From Bacteroidales bacterium (GTDB taxonomy: Bacteria; Bacteroidota; Bacteroidia; Bacteroidales; Marinilabiliaceae): 36,977 nucleotides of DNA. Position 1 is the stretch's first letter, and each line of letters opens with the position of its first letter. The DNA lies in the NCBI GenBank assembly GCA_024401295.1, contig JAKSLG010000022.1, positions 1 through 36,977 of the forward strand, written 5' to 3'. The position numbers were made by a program, and so were the translations under genes. This document shows positions 23,268 through 30,255 of the stretch, in pieces. Under the pieces are notes generated by a model. It ran no database searches and was not told the origin of the DNA. It saw only the letters and a list, made by a program, of their open reading frames with translations.

Positions 23268-24629
23268 ATGAAGAGAATTCTATCTTTATTTGTTTCTGCT
23301 TTGTGTGCTGTGGGTGCATGGGCAGAAGAGCCTCTGAGTGGCGAGTATGTCGACCTTGGCTTGTCGGTCAAGTGGGCGACATGTAACCTTGGTGCAACTT
23401 CTTCAACAGACGCAGGATGGTATCTAGCGTGGGGCGAGACATCGCCAAAGACAAATTATACTTGGGAGACTTATCTGTCATACCTTGGCGGTACAATGGC
23501 ATCTTTTAAAGATGCAGGTACTGATAAAGATCCACTGAAAGACTATGTCTATGGTGGTTCTCATTCTGAAGGTATCGGAGCTACAGCTTACGATGCTGCG
23601 ACAGTTGCTTTAGGTGCGGGCTACCGTATGCCTACACAGACAGAGTTTGCAGAGCTAGCAAATACGGACAACTGTGAATGGGTATGGTATGATGAAGACA
23701 ATACCGAATTCAATGGTGTAGCTGGCTATAAGGTAACATCAAAGAAGACAGGCTATACAGGCAACTCTATCTTCCTTCCTGCTGCTGGCTATCGTCGCGG
23801 AGAGGACCTCTACAACGAGGATCCGTACGGCTACTACTGGTCGTCAACTCCTGTCACGGGCGGTGCCAACTACGCGTACCGCCTCAACTTCGGTTCGGGC
23901 GACGTCGCCCCGAGCAGCTACTATGGCCGTTTTTACGGGTTCCCTGTTCGTCCTGTCTATGATGGTCCAGACCCTATCGCCCAGATCACCATCGGCGAGA
24001 CAACGACAGGATATGCTGACACATATTTGTTCAAGTCAGCCATCGAAGCTATCGAAGGTGTTGCTTCTATCAAATTCGTTGACAACGTATCGGGAAATAC
24101 CCCAACAACTCTATACTTGAGCGGATCATCAGATATCACAATCGACCTTAATGGCAAAAGCGTTGATAATATCAACTTTAACGTAAGCGGCAAGCTGACG
24201 ATCAATGACAGCAGTGAAGAGGAAACTGGCATGGTGACTTTTAACCCAGCATATCCTTTCGATGTAAATGAAGGAGCTGAGCTGATTATCAATGGAGGTA
24301 GCTTCTATGGAAGTTACTATGTAAATGGAGGTGAAGGTAGAGTAATTTTAAATGGAGGACACTTCAAAGAGGGATCTTACGGCGCACTCAGTGAATATGC
24401 CATTCTTGGCGAAGGCAAAGCTCTCAAGCTTAAGGACGGCACAATCATTACTGAAATCACTGAGACTATAACTCAGGATTGCGAGGTGATTGATGCGCCA
24501 TCAACTCCAACAGCCATCGAGTCAGTCAATGCCGAGAAGTCTGGTAAGGCAATCAAGACTATCGAGAATGGCAAGGTTGTGATTATCCGTGGTGACAAGA
24601 AATATGACCTTTCAGGTCGCGAATTATAA
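23268..24629 (+). CDS. Secreted FISUMP-domain protein with beta-helix region and conserved C-terminal tail
   Basis: A 453-aa exported protein. Signal peptide at about 1-19 (SALCAVGAWA). A FISUMP/lectin-like domain covers about 25-235: YVDLGLSVKWATCNLGA, YLAWGETSPK, GYRMPTQTEFAEL, FLPAAGYRRGEDLY, GYYWSSTPVTGG and GFPVRPVYD. It is followed by a beta-helix-like stretch at about 240-400 (DITIDLNGK, GKLTINDSSEEE, LIINGGSFYGSYYVNGGEG). The last about 26 residues are a tail, IKTIENGKVVIIRGDKKYDL..., that recurs twice in this window. The segment coding WSST to VRPV is much richer in G+C (about 64% over 23820-23930) than its surroundings, as if exchanged or diversified separately. Probably surface-exposed; ligand unknown. 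It has its own promoter and a downstream hairpin. Confidence 0.85.
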   Translation: MKRILSLFVSALCAVGAWAEEPLSGEYVDLGLSVKWATCNLGATSSTDAGWYLAWGETSPKTNYTWETYLSYLGGTMASFKDAGTDKDPLKDYVYGGSHSEGIGATAYDAATVALGAGYRMPTQTEFAELANTDNCEWVWYDEDNTEFNGVAGYKVTSKKTGYTGNSIFLPAAGYRRGEDLYNEDPYGYYWSSTPVTGGANYAYRLNFGSGDVAPSSYYGRFYGFPVRPVYDGPDPIAQITIGETTTGYADTYLFKSAIEAIEGVASIKFVDNVSGNTPTTLYLSGSSDITIDLNGKSVDNINFNVSGKLTINDSSEEETGMVTFNPAYPFDVNEGAELIINGGSFYGSYYVNGGEGRVILNGGHFKEGSYGALSEYAILGEGKALKLKDGTIITEITETITQDCEVIDAPSTPTAIESVNAEKSGKAIKTIENGKVVIIRGDKKYDLSGREL

Positions 24630-24746
24630 TTGACATGTGGTGTGGAGACGTTTACCTCCGGTCAGTTTCACAGTCATGAAACGTCTCTACAATAATGAAT
24701 GATATGGGAACGGGCATCTCCTGGGTGGGGGTGTCCGTTTCTGTTC
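24630..24746 (+). repeat. Tail/terminator cassette, copy A
   Basis: After the FISUMP stop comes a TGTGGTGTGGAGACG stretch, an inverted repeat GAGACGTTT (near 24645) / AAACGTCTC (near 24679), then an imperfect GC-rich hairpin (24709-24740) with a T-rich end. The stretch 24706-24740 is identical over 35 bases to 26179-26213 (copy B). It acts as terminator of the FISUMP gene and is one of three related copies. Confidence 0.8.
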
Positions 24747-24808
24747 CCCTTCGTCACCACCTTGGGGCGGAACATAAATGGTGAACACTGGGAAAATATC
24801 CTGTCGTA

Positions 24809-24870
24809 TTTGTTGTTTATAGACAATAAATTCATATCTTTGTAGTGTTTGTTATTTATAGACAATGAAT
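24809..24870 (+). promoter_or_regulatory. Promoter of ATPase gene 1 with a two-copy direct repeat
   Basis: Two 23-bp copies (24809-24831 and 24848-24870, 21/23 identical, period 39) flank the -7 box TATCTTTG (24835-24842). The first copy carries TTTG/TTG in the -33 place. The second runs over the start codon of the ATPase (24865). Copy 1 contains the quasi-palindrome TTGTTTATAGACAA. This is consistent with a pair of operator sites bracketing the transcription start. Confidence 0.75.
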
Positions 24871-26073
24871 CTGCATAAAAGAGAGACATATTACAATCAG
24901 CTTTCACGATGGTTGGGTAAGGGCTTGGCGATAGTATTGACAGGGCAACGTCGTGTGGGCAAAAGTTGCATACTGAAACAACTCAAAGAAGAAAAGGAGG
25001 AAAATGCAGCTAATAATGTTATCTACATCGACTTTGAAGATGTAGATTTTCATCATGTCAGAGATTATCTGCAACTCACTGAATATATTGACGGTTTGAT
25101 ATGCGATGACAAGCATAATTATATACTGATAGACGAGATACAGGAGGTGCAGGAATTTGAACGTACGGTGCGTAACTTCATAAAGTATGAGAATACTGAT
25201 GTGGTGATAACTGGCAGCAATGCTCGTATGTTGAGTTCCGACTTGTCGACCATGCTTGCAGGTCGTTACGTTGAGATTCACATCCAGAGTCTGAGCTATG
25301 CGGAATTCCTGCAATTTAACGGCCTTGACGACAGCGATCAGTCGCTGATGAGATATTTGACTCTGGGAGGCTTGCCTCAATTGTGCCATCTAGGTATTGG
25401 GAACGACGAAATAGTTGAGGATTATCTCAAGAATATATACAACACCATACTGCTAAAGGACATAATTTCACGTGAGAAGATACGCAACATACCATTTCTC
25501 ACGAATCTATGCCACTTTATAAGCGACAATATTGGCAAACTGATATCTGCGACATCAATAAGCAATTATATGAAGACACAGCGAGCCGATGTGAGCTCGA
25601 ATGTCGTCATAAGCTATCTGTCATATTTTTGCAATGCATTTGTGATTGACAAGGTGTCGAGGTATGACATTCATGGCAAAAGGCTGTTCGAGATCAACGA
25701 CAAGTACTATTTTGGCGACATAGGCATACGCAACATGTTGAGTCGTGGCACAAGGCAGAATGATATAGAGAAAGTGATAGAGAATGCTGTATATCTTCAT
25801 TTGAAGAGACTGCAATACAATGTCTATGTGGGACAGTTACGCAGTTCGGAGATTGATTTTGTGGCACAGAAGGCGGACAGGACTGTATATGTGCAGTGTT
25901 CTTACCTGATAGCATCGCCAGAAACCTACGAGCGTGAGTTCGGCAACTTGAAGATGATAAAGGATAACCATCCGAAGATTGTGGTGTCACTGAACCCTAT
26001 GTTGGAGGAGGCCAACGAGAATGGCATAAGGCATATTCATCTGCGTCGCTTCCTGAAGCTTGGTGAGTTGTAG
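24865..26073 (+). CDS. AAA ATPase with DUF4143 C-terminal region (ATPase 1)
   Basis: A 402-aa cytosolic P-loop protein of the AAA_14/DUF4143 (archaeal-ATPase-like) group, abundant in Bacteroidetes and of unknown biological role. Walker A LTGQRRVGKSCI near residue 27, Walker B YILIDEIQEV near 93, sensor ITGSNARML, then LSYAEFLQFNGL, a hallmark of the family. C-terminal SSEIDFVAQKADRTVYVQCS resembles a PD-(D/E)XK core with QCS in place of ExK, as I recall for this subfamily, so no nuclease activity is implied. It is followed by a 34-bp repeat and cassette B. The start overlaps a promoter repeat. Confidence 0.85.
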   Translation: MNLHKRETYYNQLSRWLGKGLAIVLTGQRRVGKSCILKQLKEEKEENAANNVIYIDFEDVDFHHVRDYLQLTEYIDGLICDDKHNYILIDEIQEVQEFERTVRNFIKYENTDVVITGSNARMLSSDLSTMLAGRYVEIHIQSLSYAEFLQFNGLDDSDQSLMRYLTLGGLPQLCHLGIGNDEIVEDYLKNIYNTILLKDIISREKIRNIPFLTNLCHFISDNIGKLISATSISNYMKTQRADVSSNVVISYLSYFCNAFVIDKVSRYDIHGKRLFEINDKYYFGDIGIRNMLSRGTRQNDIEKVIENAVYLHLKRLQYNVYVGQLRSSEIDFVAQKADRTVYVQCSYLIASPETYEREFGNLKMIKDNHPKIVVSLNPMLEEANENGIRHIHLRRFLKLGEL

Positions 26074-26086
26074 ATGCTCTTCTCCC

Positions 26087-26220
26087 TTCGTCAATTAAAA
26101 CGGCACTTTCGTCAAAAAGGTTGATGCCAATGATTAACAAGACGGTGTACCGTCTCTACAAACGATAACCAATAATTAGGGAACGGGCATCTCCTGGGTG
26201 GGGGTGTCCGTTTTCTTTTT
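26087..26220 (+). repeat. 34-bp repeat plus tail/terminator cassette, copy B
   Basis: 26087-26120 matches 23146-23179 (33/34). From 26119 the sequence matches copy C (from 27607) through AGACGGTGTACCGTCT, a near-palindrome at about 26140-26155. It then matches copy A over 26179-26213, ending in a T-rich tract. It provides a hairpin terminator after ATPase 1. No tail coding sequence precedes this copy. Confidence 0.8.
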
Positions 26221-26238
26221 GCGTGAAGAAGCTTATTA

Positions 26239-26324
26239 ATTCCGAAAATCTTATAATAAATTTGGATTGGATTCCGAAAATCTTATAATAAATTTGGATT
26301 TGCGTGGTTGAGGTTATATATTTG
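26239..26324 (+). promoter_or_regulatory. Promoter of ATPase gene 2 with a perfect tandem repeat
   Basis: Two identical 30-bp units (26239-26268 and 26271-26300; period 32) lie directly upstream. The TTTG inside the second unit (26293-26296) is 20 bases from TATATTTG (26317-26324), 24 bases before the ATG. Each unit therefore carries a -33 box, but only the second is correctly placed. Confidence 0.82.
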
Positions 26325-26347
26325 CATCTGATAAATGGAAAGAAAAA

Positions 26348-27475
26348 ATGATAGAGAGAAATATAGGCAAAGACGTGACGAAGACTCTTGCTCGGGGCAA
26401 GGCGGCCATCATAATAGGGGCACGTCAGATAGGCAAATCGACATTGCTTGAGCATCTTTTTGCCGGAAGGAATGATGTGTTGTGGCTTAATGGCGATGAT
26501 TTTGACGTGCGTCAGATGTTTGAAAACATAACATCGACAAGGCTGAGAGCCATAATAGGCGACAATAAAGTTGTGGTGATAGACGAGGCGCAGAGGATAG
26601 CCGACGCAGGCCTCAAGCTCAAGCTGATAACCGACCAGATGAAAGATGTGCAGCTTGTTGCCACAGGCAGTTCGTCGTTCCAACTAACATCAATGATCAA
26701 TGAGTCGCTCGCAGGCAGAAAGCGCGAGTTGCGCATGTTTCCACTGTCGTTTGGCGAGATGGTGGCGCACACTAATTTCCTCGAAGAGATGCGCATGTTA
26801 CCGCACCGTATGATATATGGATACTATCCTGAAGTGGTGACGCACATCGGCGAGGAACGTGACATACTGAAGGAACTGGTGGACAGCTATCTCTATAAAG
26901 ATGTGCTCGAACTCGATTCGATAAAGAAGTCAGACAAGATAATGAGGCTGTTGCAGTCGTTGTCTCTGCAGATAGGGTCGCAGGTGTCTTATAACGAGAT
27001 AGGGCAGATGGTGGGACTCGACAGCAAGACCGTGGAGAAATATATTGACATCCTTGAAAAGTGTTTCGTCATATTTCGTCTGCCGTCCTATGCGCGTAAT
27101 ATGCGCAATGAGTTGAAGGCAAGCCGCAAAGTGTTCTTTTATGACATGGGAATACGCAATGCCGTGATAGGTAATTACACACCCCTGGAACTGCGCAACC
27201 CATCAGAGATAGGCGAGATGTGGGAGAATTTTGTGATTGCCGAGCGTCTAAAACGCAATGTGATGTCGGGCAGCAATGCGAAGATGTATTTTTGGCGCAC
27301 TCAGCAGCAGAGCGAAATAGACCTGATAGAAGATAATATGGGCCGACTTGACGCATTTGAATTTAAGTGGAATCCGAAAGCCAAGGCACGAAATCCAAAG
27401 CCATTCCTCGATGCCTATGAAGGCTCGACCTTCAATGTCATTTCGCCCTCCAACATCGAGGTGTTTGTCGGGTGA
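26348..27475 (+). CDS. AAA ATPase with DUF4143 and PD-(D/E)XK-like C-terminus (ATPase 2)
   Basis: A 375-aa member of the AAA_14/DUF4143 group, a different subfamily from ATPase 1. Walker A IIGARQIGKSTLLEHL near residue 22, Walker B VVVIDEAQRIADAG near 78, sensor VATGSSSFQLT, the arginine-rich SLAGRKRELRMFPLSFGEMV, and a helix-turn-helix-like VSYNEIGQMVGLDSKTVEKY near 218-237. The C-terminal end carries QSEIDLIEDNMGRLDAFEFK, a full PD-(D/E)XK signature (E-I-D ... E-F-K), so nuclease activity is possible. It is flanked by related cassettes B and C, and an orphan protein tail follows 16 bases after its stop. Confidence 0.87.
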   Translation: MIERNIGKDVTKTLARGKAAIIIGARQIGKSTLLEHLFAGRNDVLWLNGDDFDVRQMFENITSTRLRAIIGDNKVVVIDEAQRIADAGLKLKLITDQMKDVQLVATGSSSFQLTSMINESLAGRKRELRMFPLSFGEMVAHTNFLEEMRMLPHRMIYGYYPEVVTHIGEERDILKELVDSYLYKDVLELDSIKKSDKIMRLLQSLSLQIGSQVSYNEIGQMVGLDSKTVEKYIDILEKCFVIFRLPSYARNMRNELKASRKVFFYDMGIRNAVIGNYTPLELRNPSEIGEMWENFVIAERLKRNVMSGSNAKMYFWRTQQQSEIDLIEDNMGRLDAFEFKWNPKAKARNPKPFLDAYEGSTFNVISPSNIEVFVG

Positions 27476-27490
27476 TGTTGTCATCACTTG

Positions 27491-27571
27491 GCAATCAAAA
27501 CCATCGAGAATGGCAAGGTTGTCATCATCAAGAATGGTGAGAAGTACGACCTTGCAGGTAGGAAATTGTAA
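27491..27571 (+). pseudogene. Orphan copy of the FISUMP-type C-terminal tail
   Basis: Twenty-six codons (starting AIKTIENGKVVIIKNG, ending in DLAGRKL and TAA) match the tail of the FISUMP protein, but no start codon or protein body precedes them in this frame. The ATPase 2 stop codon lies 16 bases upstream. Homology to 24549-24629 begins abruptly at GGCAATCAA, and the cassette follows just as after the FISUMP gene. This is the 3' remnant of a lost surface-protein gene. Confidence 0.8.
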
Positions 27572-27716
27572 TGCATGTGGTGTGGAGACGCGGCATGCCA
27601 CCATGTGGTTGATACCAATGATTAACAAGACGGTGTACACACCGTCTCTACAAACGATAAAAAATAATTAGGGAAACGGATGTCTCCATTTTTTGGGGAT
27701 GTCCGTTTCTTTTTGT
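27572..27716. repeat. Tail/terminator cassette, copy C
   Basis: It begins TGCATGTGGTGTGGAGACG as after the FISUMP gene, continues into the copy-B-like sequence from 27607, contains the perfect palindrome AGACGGTGTACACACCGTCT (about 27629-27648), and ends in a hairpin at about 27674-27709 with TTTCTTTTTG. The hairpin sequence differs from A and B, but compensating G-T pairs keep the stem. The rest of the gap to 27763 shows nothing further. Confidence 0.8.
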
Positions 27717-27763
27717 TGTAGCATACATCTTTGGATATTTTCAGATTGTCAATGCCTGAAATC

Positions 27764-29095
27764 TTAGATTAATCCTGTCATATATACTGGCAATAGATTT
27801 GTCTGACCATCCTTTCGCATATCTTTGGTGTATATAAGATATCTGTCAGCCACGCGCTCTGAGTATTTCTCGCAGAACATATCCAATGATTTGTGCTTGT
27901 TGTAGCCCGACGACTTCACCTCTATCGGCATTATTTTGCTTCCTCGCGACAACATAAAATCTACTTCGTATGCGTGACGGCTGTTATCGTAGAACGTGTG
28001 GTAAAAGAGTTTAGAACCTGATGCCACCAACATCTGTGCAACAACATTTTCATACACGTATCCCATATTGGAATCAAGCTTATCACTCAACAGTTTCACG
28101 TATATTTCATTGTCTGAAAAATCCTTATCCCAAAATGCGAGAGTTACAAACAGTCCTGTATCGCTAAGGTATATTTTGTATGACTCGTAGTTTGCTGTCA
28201 TTCCGAACCCTACCTTAGGGTCACTTACATTGTGTGCAACATTTATCGTCTTGCTCTCTTTCATCATGGAGATGAGTTCAACTTTTTTCTTGAATTTGAG
28301 ATTCTCCACTATATTGCTTGAGAGGAATCTAGTTGAATTTTTGTATAATTGTGACGGAACAGACAGATAAATCGACTTGGCATAATCAGACGAATCTATC
28401 TTATGAAAATCGTTAGCATACAAATTGATAATGCCACGTTTCACCTTGTCGACCTTGCACATGTCGTTTGTCTCTATATACTCTTTTATCGCCTGAGGCA
28501 TGCCACCTACCAGCATATAAAGTCTGAAGTCTCGCATCAGTTTTCGGTTTATGTCGTCGCCAAGCGACATTCTGCCCATAAACGACTGGCGTATCAACTC
28601 AAATGTTTCAACATCTCCCAACGCCCATCTGAACTCCTCGTAATCCATAGGATGCATTTCCAGAGTCTCCTCCTCGCTTGGAATGACAATATTCTTGATG
28701 TTCTGGCGAATACTTATTAATGAACCGGTCTCAATATAGTCGTAGCGTCCATCGGCTACTAGATATTTTATTGCCTGGCGGGCAAGTGGATGCATCTGGA
28801 CTTCGTCAAAGATGATTACAGATTTTCGTTCATGCAATGATACTCCACCCGACAGAACCTTTAGCTTCATGAAAAACATATCAAGGTTTGTCATGTCATT
28901 GAACAAATTCTTTATATCTGCGGTTGTGTTGGCGAAATCGATGATTATATATGACTCATATTCATTCTTGGCGAATTCTTGGGCGACAGTGGATTTACCT
29001 ATTCGGCGAGCCCCTTCTATAAGAAGCGCAGTTCTGCCTTCTGCTTCATTTTTCCACTGAAGCATACGTTGATATATTTTACGTTTAAAAATCAT
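27764..29095 (-). CDS. AAA ATPase with PD-(D/E)XK C-terminus (ATPase 3)
   Basis: A 443-aa member of the same broad group but a third subfamily. Walker A LLIEGARRIGKSTVAQEFA near residue 25-43, Walker B SVIIFDEVQMHPLARQ near 95, sensor IETGSLISIRQ, then EEETLEMHPMDYEEFRWALG. The C-terminal domain has YEVDFMLSRGSKIMPIEVKS, a complete PD-(D/E)XK signature (E-V-D ... E-V-K). It is transcribed against ATPase 2, and its promoter carries three direct repeats. ATPases of this type are often found alone and are variably present between strains, but their task is unknown. Confidence 0.87.
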   Translation of the reverse strand: MIFKRKIYQRMLQWKNEAEGRTALLIEGARRIGKSTVAQEFAKNEYESYIIIDFANTTADIKNLFNDMTNLDMFFMKLKVLSGGVSLHERKSVIIFDEVQMHPLARQAIKYLVADGRYDYIETGSLISIRQNIKNIVIPSEEETLEMHPMDYEEFRWALGDVETFELIRQSFMGRMSLGDDINRKLMRDFRLYMLVGGMPQAIKEYIETNDMCKVDKVKRGIINLYANDFHKIDSSDYAKSIYLSVPSQLYKNSTRFLSSNIVENLKFKKKVELISMMKESKTINVAHNVSDPKVGFGMTANYESYKIYLSDTGLFVTLAFWDKDFSDNEIYVKLLSDKLDSNMGYVYENVVAQMLVASGSKLFYHTFYDNSRHAYEVDFMLSRGSKIMPIEVKSSGYNKHKSLDMFCEKYSERVADRYLIYTKDMRKDGQTNLLPVYMTGLI

Positions 29096-29119
29096 CTCTC
29101 CTTCAATTGGTTACAACCG

Positions 29120-29220
29120 CAAATGTAGACAAAATGCTCTTAATCGCAAATTTCAAAACACGTAAAATGCTTCTAATCGCAAAATTTATAAAATACAAAA
29201 ATGCTTCTAATCGCAATTTT
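29120..29220 (-). promoter_or_regulatory. Promoter of ATPase gene 3 with three direct repeats
   Basis: On the minus strand TTTG (29150-29147), 19 bases, then TACATTTG (29127-29120), 25 bases before the ATG. Three copies of a 23-24 bp unit lie at 29131-29153, 29164-29187 and 29198-29220 (periods 33 and 34). Each contains TTTGCGATTA or a near variant, and the proximal copy supplies the -33 box. Confidence 0.82.
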
Positions 29221-29256
29221 GCAAGTGGCGACTGCGTTCAAAACAAACCAATTTGA

Positions 29257-29264
29257 TATATTTG
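29257..29264 (+). promoter_or_regulatory. -7 box for the 43-aa mini-gene
   Basis: TATATTTG, 38 bases before the ATG at 29302. No clear -33 box. Its presence suggests the mini-gene kept the promoter of a once larger gene. Confidence 0.5.
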
Positions 29265-29301
29265 CAAAGTAGTTGATGAAACTGATTTAACCTTATATAC
29301 C

Positions 29302-29433
29302 ATGAAAACAACTCTAATCCTTTTGTCTTCTGCAGTCATTGCCACTGGCGTATGTGCGCAGAACACTGAGAATGGTCAGGTAGTGATTGTCAAGGATGGT
29401 GAGAAATATAACTTGGCAGGCATAAAGTTATAA
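29302..29433 (+). CDS. 43-aa mini-protein: signal peptide fused directly to the conserved tail
   Basis: The frame has an N-terminal signal peptide (MKTTLILLSSAVIATGVCAQ, cleavage near 19-20) followed at once by the tail NGQVVIVKDGEKYNLAG plus four residues, and TAA. The tail matches the C-terminus of the FISUMP protein and the orphan copy after ATPase 2. There is no protein body. It is either a deletion product of a larger surface protein or a functional secreted peptide; start, -7 box and stop are all intact. A small CAGACG/CGTCTG hairpin follows (29441-29460). Confidence 0.65.
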   Translation: MKTTLILLSSAVIATGVCAQNTENGQVVIVKDGEKYNLAGIKL

Positions 29434-29488
29434 TAGCGTGCAGACGACGAATTGCGTCTGAAAAAATATTGGGCAGCATTGGAGAAAT

Positions 29489-29534
29489 GAAGTGACCCCT
29501 GAAAGTTTTTTGTCTAACTTTCGGGGGTCACTTC
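29489..29534. repeat. 46-nt IS-end-like palindrome
   Basis: Arms 29489-29507 and 29516-29534 pair at 18 of 19 positions (the last is G-T) around an 8-base loop. Read inward, each arm begins TGACCCC(T/C)GAAAGTT, which resembles the terminal repeats of IS3-family (IS150-group) elements. It may be two such ends joined with no transposase between, or simply a strong hairpin ending the pdxJ operon. There is no T-run. Confidence 0.55.
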
Positions 29535-29590
29535 GCTCTTCTATTTTGACTTAGTATTTACAATACTATATGATATAAATTTTGCTTTCT

Positions 29591-30253
29591 TCACGACTCG
29601 ATAAAGTCACACACCTTGTTGATCTGCTCCGCTATCGTGTCACCGAATTTGTGCTCGAAGAAGGCACTGCCTATGGTGAACGCCCATGGCTCTGCCTGCT
29701 TGATGAATCCTAGGCGCTCATAGCTGTCGATGCTGCCTGCCACACAGACAGGGAGGTTGCCCTTCTTCACTATGTCCGATATAAGTTGCTCCGCATCAGT
29801 AATATATCGATAACCTAGCAGGTCAATGCCAAAGACGCCCTTGCTCTTCAACGCCTTTGCTTCTTCCACCATGCCCTCGATACTGCCCTCAAGGATAGAC
29901 GGACGACCAGTAATCTGACCTACAAAAGGCATGTATGCTATGCCGTGCTGCTGGCATAAGCTGGCAATGGCCTCAGAGTAGCAGGTGCCCATGAGTATGT
30001 CGCAGCCACATTCAACCGCCATTTGTGCTCCTTCAAGACCTTCCTCTTCTGTGTAGGCCACCACCTCAAGCGCCGTACGCTTGCCACACTCCTTCATCCT
30101 TGCATAGATGCGCTTCATCTCCTCTAGGGGAAGCGGCTGCTCCTTGAATCCCCAATACGTGGCTTTTGTGTCGCGACATTGTTCAAAAATCTGATATGCG
30201 TTCTCCACGGTAAGGTCGTTGTGGGTGAGCATCACTATGAGTTCTGGCTTCAT
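29591..30253 (-). CDS. TIM-barrel protein of unknown function, downstream of pdxJ
   Basis: A 220-aa soluble protein with the strand pattern of a phosphate-binding (beta/alpha)8 barrel: MKPELIVMLTHNDLT, KRTALEVVAYTEEEG, CGCDILMGTCYSEA, GVFGIDLLGYRYI, and the phosphate-gripper-like LPVCVAGSIDSYERL followed by AFTIGSAFFEHKFG. I cannot name its substrate; sugar-phosphate epimerases or aldolases are the closest folds. The ATG at 30253 starts 2 bases after the pdxJ stop, so the two are co-translated; a start at 30271 would overlap pdxJ. The context suggests a link to vitamin B6 or to a pdxJ substrate, but this is inference. Confidence 0.75.
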   Translation of the reverse strand: MKPELIVMLTHNDLTVENAYQIFEQCRDTKATYWGFKEQPLPLEEMKRIYARMKECGKRTALEVVAYTEEEGLEGAQMAVECGCDILMGTCYSEAIASLCQQHGIAYMPFVGQITGRPSILEGSIEGMVEEAKALKSKGVFGIDLLGYRYITDAEQLISDIVKKGNLPVCVAGSIDSYERLGFIKQAEPWAFTIGSAFFEHKFGDTIAEQINKVCDFIES

Positions 30254-30255
30254 GA

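Noticed and set aside
25840-25900. Loss of the catalytic ExK in ATPase 1 as a fresh mutation
   Set aside because: The QCS at this place agrees with what I recall as the normal pattern (Q-V/C-x) of that subfamily, so it is not evidence of decay.
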